In this document: piece by piece, positions 44,334 through 51,632 of the stretch
Position numbering within the stretch: the stretch's first letter is position 1
Layout of the letters: each line of letters starts with the position of its first letter
Virus record (IMG/VR): IMGVR_UViG_3300032050_000036
Coordinates: 1-64,000 of that record
From: a virus
DNA: 64,000 bases
Strand: one strand, 5' to 3'
Program-made: the position numbers and the translations under genes
Notes under the pieces: generated by a model
Database searches by the model: none
Seen by the model: the letters and a program-made list of their open reading frames with translations, nothing else
What the model was told of the DNA's origin: nothing

Positions 44334-45051
44334 AGAAGAGTATCAGCAAATATCTTTTATTGGGCATAAAAGAGAAGGATATCCAGAGCCAGAGCCTTCT
44401 TATAAAAAAATACCACAATGGTACAGAGATTTAGCAAAACATGGCACTAGCAATGATTTAGCGGACTTAGACCCAATTAATGATAGAGGTGGCGACGGAT
44501 CAAATGTTTCTACAAAATTGTGTATGCCATTTTTTGATGCAATGGCATTAGGATATCAGTATCCTTTAGAAGATGACTTAACAGTAACATTAGACAAAAA
44601 CGGTAAACCTAAACTTAGTTGGTCAAAAGATTTTATGTTAATTGATAAAAGACCAACTGTGGATATGGCAGTACCAAAAGATGTACACCCTATACATTTT
44701 GGAATAAAAATGCATTGGTTTTATGAAACACCTCCAGGGTATTCTTTATTGATGACCAATCCAATTAATAGGCCAGACCTCCCATTCTGGACCCCAACAG
44801 GGATTGTCGATTCTGATATATGGGGTTTACCAATCTTTATGCCTTTTTTTATAAAAAGAGACTTTGAAGGGGTAATAAAGTCTGGGACACCTGTTTTTCA
44901 AATGATACCTATCAAAAGAGAACAGTGGGAGATGTCGTTTGACACATCCAAGGAGTCTATAGAAAAACATGATCTAAGATCAGAAAACAGAAGATCGCAT
45001 ATTACAGCACATTATCGTAAATTTGCGTGGAGAAAAAAAGAATATAGATAG
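44320..45051 (+). CDS. DUF6065-like protein
   Basis: This 243-residue protein contains the stretch PPGYSLLMTNPINRPDLPFW followed by TGIVDSDIWGLP and FQMIPIKREQWE, which resembles the DUF6065 family as I recall it (a beta-rich protein of unknown function found near glycan or oxygenase genes). The start of the protein (GHKREGYPEPEPSYKKIPQW) fits too. The ATG at 44320 or 44326 overlaps the previous gene; both are possible. It may bind a hydroxylated or glycosylated partner, but this is speculation. Confidence 0.55.
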   Translation: MSMNEEEYQQISFIGHKREGYPEPEPSYKKIPQWYRDLAKHGTSNDLADLDPINDRGGDGSNVSTKLCMPFFDAMALGYQYPLEDDLTVTLDKNGKPKLSWSKDFMLIDKRPTVDMAVPKDVHPIHFGIKMHWFYETPPGYSLLMTNPINRPDLPFWTPTGIVDSDIWGLPIFMPFFIKRDFEGVIKSGTPVFQMIPIKREQWEMSFDTSKESIEKHDLRSENRRSHITAHYRKFAWRKKEYR

Positions 45052-45057
45052 ATGTAG

Positions 45058-45063
45058 TATAAT
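45058..45063 (+). promoter_or_regulatory. Possible -10 hexamer (TATAAT)
   Basis: TATAAT lies seven bases after the DUF6065-like stop, without a TG extension at the right distance or a clear -35. It would give a short leader containing the ggaga Shine-Dalgarno of the next gene. Confidence 0.4.
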
Positions 45064-45092
45064 GTATAAAGACCAAAATGAATGGAGACAAT

Positions 45093-45740
45093 ATGATTGG
45101 CACTGATAATTTCAAAGAACATAAATTTTTTGAAAAATATTTAAATAATGATTTAAATGATTTACAACAATTCTTAGAAAAAAAATATGAACTAATTACT
45201 TCGGCACGATTAAGAGGGGTCGAAGAGTTAGGGGATAAGGATCTAGCCTGGACTTCTTCTGGAAGTATATCTACCGTTAAGTGGCAAGAATATAATGTTT
45301 TTCAACTATATCATCCTGGAATTTATAATTTATTTAATGCAATTTCTAACACCATGAAAGAGGCATGCGAATACTATGGTATAGATTTTGAAAAAGAAAA
45401 ATATTATGTACAGGGATGGTTCAATATAAATAATAAAGATACTGGCAAACTAGATTGGCATGATCATGGAGATGGCTTTGCGCCAAGATTTCATGGATAT
45501 TATTGTGTAAATGCAGAGCCTTCATCTACATATTATAAATTATTTAACGATGATAATAAAGTAGTTGAAAATATTAATAAAAATAATAGAATGATCATAT
45601 CTGAAATGGGGCATCCACATGCAATGGGTGACTGGTCTTGGAGTGGTCCAAGAATAACCATAGCGTATGACATAATGCCAATTAAGTTGTTGATCGAAAA
45701 TAATCTTACAATTGAGCAACACTGGATTCCGTTACTATGA
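45093..45740 (+). CDS. 2OG/Fe(II) oxygenase-like protein
   Basis: This 215-residue protein resembles the putative 2OG-Fe(II) oxygenase group with W-H-x-H motifs: DWHDHGDGF offers H125-x-D127 as metal ligands, followed by FHGYYCVNAEPSSTYYKLF, then H174 or H176 in EMGHPHAMGDW and R187 in GPRITIAYDI. The ATG at 45093 is preceded by ggaga at good spacing, whereas the ATG at 45078 has none. It overlaps the glycosyltransferase start by four bases, so the two are made together. Confidence 0.7.
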   Translation: MIGTDNFKEHKFFEKYLNNDLNDLQQFLEKKYELITSARLRGVEELGDKDLAWTSSGSISTVKWQEYNVFQLYHPGIYNLFNAISNTMKEACEYYGIDFEKEKYYVQGWFNINNKDTGKLDWHDHGDGFAPRFHGYYCVNAEPSSTYYKLFNDDNKVVENINKNNRMIISEMGHPHAMGDWSWSGPRITIAYDIMPIKLLIENNLTIEQHWIPLL

Positions 45741-46585
45741 ACACAATAGATGTTTTTATTTATGGATATAAAAGTAAACTTTTACCAGAGTCTGCTAGAT
45801 CAATTTTAGAAAATCAAAGCGGCAACTATCAAATAAATATAAAAGTTTATGATCAAATAAATTTAAACAGAAATGAAAAATTTAGTAATATTTCTTATAC
45901 GCATATTTTTTGGGATGATGTCAGATCTAAATTTTTATTTTTAGAAAATGAAATAAAACAATCAAATGCAGAATATTTTTTGTTTATTGATGGTGCAACC
46001 ATATTTCAAAAAAATTGGGATATGGAATTAGTTATGGGGCATGGAGGTAACAATGTTATTTTTTCTGGTAGACATAAAATAAATTTTAATAAAAATAATA
46101 TTTATAAATTTTATTCAGAATATACAAGGTCAGATCTTTCTTCAACAGAAATTACTAATTGGATAGTTAAAGATTTTGTTTTTATGAAAACAGAATTATT
46201 CAAGCAATTTCCATCTATATCTAGATTAAAGTATAGAGGATACGAAGAGGTATATTCTTTTTATGCTGCAGGAAAAAATATTCCAATTTTTGCAATCGCA
46301 ACAGCGTGGGCAGAAAACCATGAAGTTCCTATCGATAGTTTTGACTATCTTCCTTTTTCAATAAATAGTGGCTACAATGAATTAATCGATAACATTAAAG
46401 GTAATAATGAAATATTTTTAAAAAATCTAGATGGAGTTAAAAACCTATCAGAATTTCATTCATATGACTTTACTTTATTGTCCAAGGTCCCATTTATTCA
46501 AAATGACATAGAGTATGATCCAAGAATGGACCTAGACAATATGGATGGAGAACGCTTTCATAATGTTATTAAATCAATATATTAG
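45737..46585 (+). CDS. GT60-like (hydroxyproline GlcNAc-transferase type) glycosyltransferase
   Basis: This 282-residue protein has a GT-A glycosyltransferase pattern: SARSILENQS early, an arginine-containing WDDVRSKFLFLENEI helix, then AEYFLFIDGATIFQKNWDME (about 78-97). The last stretch matches the Y-x-L-x-I-D-x-H-x-x-F-x-x-x-W-D signature of GT60 enzymes, which transfer GlcNAc to hydroxyproline of Skp1 in Dictyostelium, except that the His after the Asp is replaced. A later VKDFVFMKTELFKQFP and RGYEEVYSFYAAG also fit. Neighbouring prolyl hydroxylase-like genes make the match meaningful. Donor sugar and target are unknown. Confidence 0.6.
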   Translation: MNTIDVFIYGYKSKLLPESARSILENQSGNYQINIKVYDQINLNRNEKFSNISYTHIFWDDVRSKFLFLENEIKQSNAEYFLFIDGATIFQKNWDMELVMGHGGNNVIFSGRHKINFNKNNIYKFYSEYTRSDLSSTEITNWIVKDFVFMKTELFKQFPSISRLKYRGYEEVYSFYAAGKNIPIFAIATAWAENHEVPIDSFDYLPFSINSGYNELIDNIKGNNEIFLKNLDGVKNLSEFHSYDFTLLSKVPFIQNDIEYDPRMDLDNMDGERFHNVIKSIY

Positions 46586-46590
46586 ATATA

Positions 46591-46599
46591 TGGTATAAT
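46591..46599 (+). promoter_or_regulatory. Extended -10 promoter (TGGTATAAT)
   Basis: A perfect TG-N-TATAAT lies in the 29-base gap between glycosyltransferase and next oxygenase, followed by a strong aaggagg Shine-Dalgarno. Confidence 0.65.
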
Positions 46600-46614
46600 G
46601 AAAAAGGAGGAAAA

Positions 46615-47178
46615 ATGATTACACAACCAGTAGTAATAGAAAATTTCATAGATCCAAAAGATGCTGAAGTTCTTCTAAAAGAAATGTCTAGTCCATCTGA
46701 GATAAACCCTTATCCTAATTACTATAAGACTAGATTTGGAGGAACTGGATATCCATATAATAAAACAGTTATTGAGTTGCACAAAAAATATTCTTTGTTA
46801 TCAAATAAAGTACATCAAGAATTAAATCCAGAAGAAACAAAAGAAATTAAAACATTCAAGGCTTTTGGTTCAACGTGGACTTCTGGTCAATACGGCCTTC
46901 CACATATTGATGATCAATATCCAGAAGAATTTATAGAATATAGCACAGTCATTTACTTAAACGATGAATTTACTGGAGGGAATATATTTTTCCCAGCACT
47001 GTCATATGAGTATGTACCTAAAAAATATTCAGGGGTATTCTTTTTAAGTAAAGGAAATCTATGGAAACATGGAATTACGCCAGTAGAAAGTGGAACCAGG
47101 TCAACATTGTTGTACATGCATACGACACAAACAGAGCATAAGGATGGATTTGTTATTATAGATCCAGACCTAAACTAG
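46615..47178 (+). CDS. 2OG/Fe(II) oxygenase, prolyl 4-hydroxylase type
   Basis: This 187-residue protein has H97-x-D99 in YGLPHIDDQYP, the STVIYLNDEFTGGNIFFP strands, H152 in LWKHGITPV and R162 in SGTRSTLLYM, i.e. all iron and 2-oxoglutarate ligands of the P4H family. The N-terminal part (MITQPVVIENFIDPKDAEVL) is the usual entry helix. It has its own promoter and a strong Shine-Dalgarno and is followed by another oxygenase-like gene after seven bases. Confidence 0.85.
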   Translation: MITQPVVIENFIDPKDAEVLLKEMSSPSEINPYPNYYKTRFGGTGYPYNKTVIELHKKYSLLSNKVHQELNPEETKEIKTFKAFGSTWTSGQYGLPHIDDQYPEEFIEYSTVIYLNDEFTGGNIFFPALSYEYVPKKYSGVFFLSKGNLWKHGITPVESGTRSTLLYMHTTQTEHKDGFVIIDPDLN

Positions 47179-47185
47179 GAGAGAA

Positions 47186-48007
47186 ATGGTTAATTTTAGA
47201 AATACTACATTTGCAATGCTAGAGAATCATCCAGATCAATCATCTATTGACTGGAAGTTTTGTACAAGAGACAACTATCTTAAGTTTGAGGAAATATTTC
47301 GTAAAAATGTGCTCTTCTTTGATCCATTTTTAGTAGAAGGGTTTTTTGAAAAACCTGACTTTGAAGAATTAAAAGGTATCTTAGAATCAAAAGATGTGCG
47401 TGAAATTGCTTATACTAAGCAAATGAATAAATGGGAAGATGCGGTTGAAATCCCTCAATATTTTTTTGATAAGGCGATTAAACGTACACAAGACCTTCTA
47501 GGCACCAACGATGTAGAGTTAGGATATTATCTATATGCTCATCATCAAATTACTGCTGAAGGACGCAAGCCATTCCTACAGGTTCATCTAGACTGGTCTC
47601 CAGGCTGCTACATGGTTGATCTTCATATCGGTGGTAATCGTGATTGGGGCTTTGTTGCTCACGATAAAGAGTTTATTACCAAGCCAAACGATGCAATTAT
47701 TGTACAGCCAGAACTAGACTTTCATTATCGTCCAGCATGGAATTCAGACGATCCAAATGAAAACTACAAAGTTTTATTTTTCCATCTTGTTCGTAAAGAT
47801 CATTGGAAAAATTTATATGGAGATGGCTTTATTAAAGATGCAGACTTCTTAGCATTTCAGAATCAGAGATTGCATATATGGCAAGAACTTTATGTTAATC
47901 ATGTAATATCAGTTCCTGGTCTACCAGCCCCAGTATTTAGTTCTGATGATGACTTAACAGAAGATGATAAAAGAATTTTTAATGTAGAAAAAAGGGTGGA
48001 AATGTAA
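47186..48007 (+). CDS. 2OG/Fe(II) oxygenase-like protein
   Basis: This 273-residue protein shows a jelly-roll pattern with H134-x-D136 in QVHLDWSPGCYMVDLHIGG and H180 in ELDFHYRPAW, followed by VLFFHLVRKDHW. Codons are of the highly expressed kind (CGT, ATC, CTT) compared with its neighbours, suggesting more protein or separate origin. The C-terminal tail (FSSDDDLTEDDKRIFNVEKR) is charged. Overlaps the next gene by one base. The assignment is less certain than for the P4H-type genes because the 2-oxoglutarate arginine is not evident. Confidence 0.6.
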   Translation: MVNFRNTTFAMLENHPDQSSIDWKFCTRDNYLKFEEIFRKNVLFFDPFLVEGFFEKPDFEELKGILESKDVREIAYTKQMNKWEDAVEIPQYFFDKAIKRTQDLLGTNDVELGYYLYAHHQITAEGRKPFLQVHLDWSPGCYMVDLHIGGNRDWGFVAHDKEFITKPNDAIIVQPELDFHYRPAWNSDDPNENYKVLFFHLVRKDHWKNLYGDGFIKDADFLAFQNQRLHIWQELYVNHVISVPGLPAPVFSSDDDLTEDDKRIFNVEKRVEM

Positions 48008-48684
48008 TGTTTACTTATGAAAAACTAGGAGATGGATTAATATATTATAAAAATATAATGCAGGATCCATATAAAATAATTGAAGATATAGAATTACTAA
48101 ATAACAAAGTTATTGAAGACTTAGAGAACAGGGTTGCTGGAGCAGAAGAAAGTTCTGCAAAGCCTTGGCATAATTGGGATCATGATCAGGACGATATGCA
48201 TTTACATTTTTGTAAACAAAGATGGCTACCAAGATCAGAAGATATGTCAAAAGATGATATTTATTATCAAGAACACTCCTCTATATCAGATAGATTATTT
48301 TTAGCATTAGACACAAGTTTTGAGCATTACTCAAAAGAACTATATCCTTATGCCTCAAGAAATATAAAAGGCAAAGAAGATAGAATGAGTATTTTAAAAT
48401 ATGAAAAAGCAGGGTATTTGCCTGCACACACAGACCATGGCTCAAGTAGCAGAACACTTTCTGTTGTTTTATATTTAAACGATAACTATGACGGAGGAGA
48501 GATAACATTTCCTCAAGTAGGAAACGGAGTAAAAATAAAGCCAGAGGCTGGAAGTGCAATATTTTTCCCATCAAATTATGTTTTTGTACATGAAGTTTCA
48601 GAGGTTTCAAATGGTATCAGATATGCTTTGCCTAACTGGTATCATAATATGATTAATAAAATATATACGGACGGTACAGAATGA
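48007..48684 (+). CDS. 2OG/Fe(II) oxygenase, prolyl 4-hydroxylase type
   Basis: This 225-residue protein contains H141-x-D143 in LPAHTDHGSSSRTLSVVLYL, the NYDGGEITFPQ strand, H195 in YVFVHEVSEV and R205 in GIRYALPNW: the full P4H-type ligand set. An N-terminal helical part of about 100 residues includes a DHDQDDMHLHF segment that might bind another metal. Starts in a one-base overlap with the previous gene and its stop overlaps a small gene (ATGA). Confidence 0.85.
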   Translation: MFTYEKLGDGLIYYKNIMQDPYKIIEDIELLNNKVIEDLENRVAGAEESSAKPWHNWDHDQDDMHLHFCKQRWLPRSEDMSKDDIYYQEHSSISDRLFLALDTSFEHYSKELYPYASRNIKGKEDRMSILKYEKAGYLPAHTDHGSSSRTLSVVLYLNDNYDGGEITFPQVGNGVKIKPEAGSAIFFPSNYVFVHEVSEVSNGIRYALPNWYHNMINKIYTDGTE

Positions 48685-48860
48685 TTCCAGATGAAAAAGA
48701 ATATACTAGATTATTAAATGAACTTAATTTTATGTATATAAAATATCAAGAGTTATGTGCAGCATATAAAAAATTAGCGCTTGGCAAACTTGGAGATACT
48801 ACAACACATGATCAAAGTCATATGAACTTTGAAGATGAAGGAGAAAATAGATATGTCTGA
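48681..48860 (+). CDS. Small helical protein, unknown
   Basis: A 59-residue frame starts in an ATGA overlap with the oxygenase stop and ends just after the next start (eight-base overlap). It is helical and charged (EYTRLLNELNFMYIKYQELC). Overlaps on both sides support a real gene. Function unknown. Confidence 0.6.
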   Translation: MIPDEKEYTRLLNELNFMYIKYQELCAAYKKLALGKLGDTTTHDQSHMNFEDEGENRYV

Positions 48861-49074
48861 ATCAAGAAAAAGAAGTTTACTTAAAACTTTAAGTTGGGAA
48901 ACCTTTCATTTAATTGGTGTTGCTGGTGTATTGGCAGTAGGGGTATACATAGCCACTGGTGAATGGGAATACGAATATGCCGCTTTCGGAGCACTTGTAT
49001 ATATTGCTTGGGAAGCCCTGGGATATTTTCTTCATGAAAGAGTTTGGGATAAATTTGGTAAGAGGGTAAAGTGA
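48853..49074 (+). CDS. DUF2061-like membrane protein
   Basis: This 73-residue protein matches the small DUF2061 membrane family: SRKRSLLKTLSWETFHLIGV, a hydrophobic segment, and the family end ALGYFLHERVWDKFG. A second member lies at 54826-55029, next to an APS kinase-like gene, the typical genomic companion of this family in bacteria. The ATG at 48853 with aaggag is preferred to one eight codons earlier. Role in membranes unknown; possibly linked to sulfate-related transport. Confidence 0.75.
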   Translation: MSESRKRSLLKTLSWETFHLIGVAGVLAVGVYIATGEWEYEYAAFGALVYIAWEALGYFLHERVWDKFGKRVK

Positions 49075-49184
49075 TGAGAATTAAAATTATTAAGTTTGTT
49101 GTAAAGTTTTTAGGCTATGAATGGTCTGGAGATAACGTAAATCTTCCAGTATGGCAGGTAAAGGCAAAGAAAAAGAATAAATAA
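49074..49184 (+). CDS. Short basic protein, unknown
   Basis: A 36-residue frame fills the gap between two overlapping neighbours: its ATG shares a base with the stop of the DUF2061-like gene and its stop TAA shares a base with the next ATG. It is basic (MRIKIIKFVVKFLGYEW start; KAKKKNK end) and might be an amphipathic membrane peptide. Small size keeps confidence moderate. Confidence 0.5.
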   Translation: MRIKIIKFVVKFLGYEWSGDNVNLPVWQVKAKKKNK

Positions 49185-49369
49185 TGCCTTCATACGAATA
49201 TGACTGCATGGCCTGTGCTATTCGATATACCAAAATTAGAAGTATGTCAGAAAATGATCCAGGGTATAAATGTGATACTTGCAATCAGATGCTAGTTCGT
49301 GTATACTCTAATGTAGGAGTTACTTTCAATGGCTCTGGATTCTATAAAACTGATAATAGAAAGGTATAA
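49184..49369 (+). CDS. FmdB-type zinc-ribbon protein
   Basis: This 61-residue protein matches the FmdB / CxxC_CXXC regulatory family: MPSYEYDCMACAIRYTKIRS, then KCDTCNQMLVRVYS and a VTFNGSGFYKTDNR end. Four cysteines form one zinc ribbon. In bacteria the family is linked to regulation but the mechanism is not established. Its TAA stop lies in a TATAAT that touches the next ATG. Confidence 0.8.
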   Translation: MPSYEYDCMACAIRYTKIRSMSENDPGYKCDTCNQMLVRVYSNVGVTFNGSGFYKTDNRKV

Positions 49370-49370
49370 T

Positions 49371-49628
49371 ATGTTTAGTATGCTAAAGAACAAAGAAGAG
49401 CAAAAGGTATGGCTTCTTGATGCTACAGATCGCTGTGACCGTTGTGGCGCACAGGCTTATGTAAAGGTAATTGGAAAAAATGGATCAGACTTGCTATTTT
49501 GCGGACACCATTATAATAAGGCAATGGATAACGCAATTGGATATGACAGTATGATGAAGTTTGCCATAGAAATTGTAGACGAAAGAGAACGTCTAATAGA
49601 AAATAAATTAGTAGGTAGTGAAAATTAA
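49371..49628 (+). CDS. Actinobacterial-type zinc protein (DUF7455-like)
   Basis: This 85-residue protein contains LLDATDRCDRCGAQAYVKV and LLFCGHHYNKAMD, a pattern very common in small actinobacterial proteins (DUF7455-like: A-D-R-C-D-x-C-G-A-x-A then L-L-F-C-x-H-H). Two Cys and a Cys-His-His probably hold zinc. The ATG at 49371 has an aaagg Shine-Dalgarno seven bases before; a second in-frame ATG at 49380 would suit the overlapping promoter as a leaderless start. An earlier frame start at 49329 is inside the previous gene. Confidence 0.75.
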   Translation: MFSMLKNKEEQKVWLLDATDRCDRCGAQAYVKVIGKNGSDLLFCGHHYNKAMDNAIGYDSMMKFAIEIVDERERLIENKLVGSEN

Positions 49629-50047
49629 TGTATGAGTATAGAGTAAAAAACTTAACAAAAATTGTTGATGGCGATACAATCGATGTTGATATAGATCTTG
49701 GGTTTAACATATCATATTCTCAAAGAGTTCGTCTTGCTGGAATAGATACCCCAGAATCAAGAACGGCAGATAAAATTGAAAAAAATTTAGGTCTTGAGTC
49801 AAAAGAATATCTCAAAAACAAACTAAAGGATGCCAAAACAATAATAATTAAAACAGAAAAGCCAGACTCTTCGGAAAAGTATGGTCGTATTTTAGGTTGG
49901 ATTTATGCTGATGGAGACACGATTTCTATCAATGACCATATGATTGAAGACGGGTATGCTTGGGGATACTTGGGTGATACTAAGGTAAAAGATTTTGCTG
50001 CGCTTGCTGCACAAAGAGAAAAGGCTAAAAATGGAAGAAATAAGTGA
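49628..50047 (+). CDS. Thermonuclease (SNase-like)
   Basis: This 139-residue protein is a staphylococcal nuclease-type enzyme that would cleave DNA or RNA with Ca2+. The family signature is present: VKNLTKIVDGDTIDVDID, VRLAGIDTPESRTA with the catalytic Arg and Asp, a GLESKEYLKNKL helix, EKYGRILGWIYADGD and DGYAWGYLG near the end. No signal peptide is visible, so it would act in the cell or be released at lysis. One-base overlap with the previous gene. Confidence 0.85.
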   Translation: MYEYRVKNLTKIVDGDTIDVDIDLGFNISYSQRVRLAGIDTPESRTADKIEKNLGLESKEYLKNKLKDAKTIIIKTEKPDSSEKYGRILGWIYADGDTISINDHMIEDGYAWGYLGDTKVKDFAALAAQREKAKNGRNK

Positions 50048-50354
50048 TTTTGATAAACTTTTGTTATCTGGAGTAATTGAACCAGCAGCGCTTGATTCAA
50101 ATACTGGGGAAATGCTTTATACTTTTTCTAAAAATTTAGAAGAAACAAATCCAGCATTACATAAATTAGTTATTGATAATTTTTATAAAACTTCTATTAA
50201 ACTTTGGGAATTAGGATTTTTAAATATGGATATAACAAATAGCAATCCATTAGTAGCATTAACGCCTTTTGCATTCAATGAAAATAAAATTAACCAATTG
50301 GATGAAGATTTACAGTTTGCCCTATCAGAAATCAAAAGAGGTTTAAATCAATAG
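50031..50354 (+). CDS. Helical protein, unknown
   Basis: This 107-residue protein begins MEEISDFDKLLLSGVIEPAA within the thermonuclease end (17-base overlap). It has amphipathic helices (EETNPALHKLVIDNFYKTSI; DEDLQFALSEIKRGLNQ). An in-frame start 12 codons earlier would deepen the overlap. No family recognised. Confidence 0.5.
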   Translation: MEEISDFDKLLLSGVIEPAALDSNTGEMLYTFSKNLEETNPALHKLVIDNFYKTSIKLWELGFLNMDITNSNPLVALTPFAFNENKINQLDEDLQFALSEIKRGLNQ

Positions 50355-50359
50355 GGGAG

Positions 50360-50365
50360 TATAAT
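50360..50365 (+). promoter_or_regulatory. -10 hexamer before a membrane protein gene
   Basis: TATAAT lies eight bases before the ATG at 50374 (a GTG is at 50368). No TG extension; gggga upstream might be mistaken for a Shine-Dalgarno of the GTG. A short or absent leader is likely. Confidence 0.45.
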
Positions 50366-50373
50366 TAGTGGTT

Positions 50374-50802
50374 ATGGACTATCTAATTGGATTTTTTATA
50401 TGCATTTTTGTATTATATACTGTTGCAAAATTACAAATAAAATATAATATTTTAAAAGATCAAAAAGTTAAACCAATAAGGTATAGTCAAAGCCATGTGC
50501 ACTCTCTTGTATTTCCTTTATTGCCAAAACCAGAAAAAATAAAAAAAATAATTAAAAGTCAGGCCTCTATTATTGATAAACAAAATCATATAAAAGTTAT
50601 AATAATGGATAATAAAGCGTATTGGATTAAAGATAATACATTTTATACAGCAGAAATGTCAATAGATGGAACTGTAGATAAGGATAGTACAACAAGAGTT
50701 GACACGGATAGTATGAGTAAGGTACAATTAGATAAGATGTTGTTCATTGTAGATAAACTTCGAGAAGGGACTTTTGATGATAGTGGGAGTGCAGGGGACT
50801 AG
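50374..50802 (+). CDS. Membrane-anchored protein, unknown
   Basis: This 142-residue protein has one N-terminal transmembrane segment (DYLIGFFICIFVLYTVAKLQ) and a mostly cytoplasmic or external basic-polar domain with strand patterns (HIKVIIMDNKAYWIKDNTFY; AEMSIDGTVDKDSTTRVDTD). The end overlaps the next gene. Not recognised. Confidence 0.5.
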   Translation: MDYLIGFFICIFVLYTVAKLQIKYNILKDQKVKPIRYSQSHVHSLVFPLLPKPEKIKKIIKSQASIIDKQNHIKVIIMDNKAYWIKDNTFYTAEMSIDGTVDKDSTTRVDTDSMSKVQLDKMLFIVDKLREGTFDDSGSAGD

Positions 50803-51127
50803 TAGTTTTGATGACTACCAGATCTTTCTTCGTGCTATTGGTGTTGCTCTTTCCAGTATAAGTAATCAGGATCCGTACTTTTATATATACACTGCTGGAC
50901 CAGCCAAGGTTAACTCTATGGTTATGGAGTTTGTAAACGTATCTGAGCGAAGCATGAAGTCACGTGGTCTTAAGATAAAGATGTATAAAGTTCCTCCATC
51001 ATGGATAGAGGAAAATATTTCTGACTTTAACTATTTAGCATTTCTTTCTAAACCGAAAGAGACAACATCTAGATTGGTTAAAGTGGCAGAAGAAAATAAT
51101 GTAGAAGTAGGAATATTTAGATACTAG
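50777..51127 (+). CDS. Rossmann-like protein, unknown
   Basis: This 116-residue protein begins MIVGVQGTSSFDDYQIFLRA and has an alternating strand-helix order (YFYIYTAGPAKVNSMVMEFV; GLKIKMYKVPPSWIEENISD; RLVKVAEENNVEVGIFRY), like a small Rossmann or SLOG-type domain. A G-x-Q-G-T-S loop at the start could bind a nucleotide. The ATG at 50777 has gaaggga before it. The family is not certain. Confidence 0.5.
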   Translation: MIVGVQGTSSFDDYQIFLRAIGVALSSISNQDPYFYIYTAGPAKVNSMVMEFVNVSERSMKSRGLKIKMYKVPPSWIEENISDFNYLAFLSKPKETTSRLVKVAEENNVEVGIFRY

Positions 51128-51135
51128 GAGAAAAG

Positions 51136-51354
51136 ATGATAGTAAAAACATTAGAAGAGATGGAAAGCATAGTTTCAAATAATAAAAATTTATTTTGGGA
51201 CGGATGGACCGTAGTAAGTAGACATCAATCAAATAAAGCAAAATCTTCTAAAGATGGAATATATCTAAATAATAAATGGTATATATCTAAAAGATTTGAA
51301 CCGAATAGGGATGGATGGGACATACCAGAAAGACTTATCCATCAATATGCATAA
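51136..51354 (+). CDS. Small protein, unknown
   Basis: This 72-residue protein has a strong aggag Shine-Dalgarno. It is Trp- and Lys-rich (NNKNLFWDGWTVVSRHQSNK; YLNNKWYISKRFEPNRDGWD), with a strand-hairpin look in the middle. It overlaps the WhiB gene by eight bases. A DNA-binding role would suit its Lys/Trp content but is not shown. Confidence 0.5.
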   Translation: MIVKTLEEMESIVSNNKNLFWDGWTVVSRHQSNKAKSSKDGIYLNNKWYISKRFEPNRDGWDIPERLIHQYA

Positions 51355-51628
51355 AAATAAATGGAAAGATAATGCGTTGTGTTTAGATTATGATACTAAT
51401 TTGTTTTTTGATAAATATGAAGAAGAGGTTTCATTTAGAGGTGCAATAGATAAGTTATGTCTTGAGTGTCCAGTTATAAAGACTTGCTTTGCAGTAGGAG
51501 TATCCGCTAAAGAGTGGGGTGTCTGGGGTGGTGTTTACTTGTCATCTGGAGAAGTCTCAAAAGAGTTTAATGAGCACAAAACAGAAGAAGTTTGGTCTGA
51601 TATATGGAAAAAAATGGTGATAGACTAA
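51347..51628 (+). CDS. WhiB-family transcriptional regulator
   Basis: This 93-residue protein has the four iron-sulfur cysteines of WhiB proteins: C12, then C38-x2-C41-x5-C47 in LCLECPVIKTC, followed by the G-V-W-G-G turn (EWGVWGGVYL) that binds sigma factor. WhiB proteins are confined to actinobacteria and their phages and act by binding the main sigma factor. The usual basic C-terminal tail is weak (KTEEVWSDIWKKMV), so it may act as an inhibitor. The ATG at 51347 is chosen over an in-frame start 17 codons earlier inside the previous gene. Confidence 0.85.
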   Translation: MHKNKWKDNALCLDYDTNLFFDKYEEEVSFRGAIDKLCLECPVIKTCFAVGVSAKEWGVWGGVYLSSGEVSKEFNEHKTEEVWSDIWKKMVID

Positions 51629-51632
51629 AAAT

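Noticed and set aside
50702-50731. TTGACA with 18 bases then TACAAT inside the membrane-protein gene
   Set aside because: Good hexamers, but no TG extension, and about 45 bases before the next gene, which is already coupled by overlap. Could be chance; not listed as a promoter.
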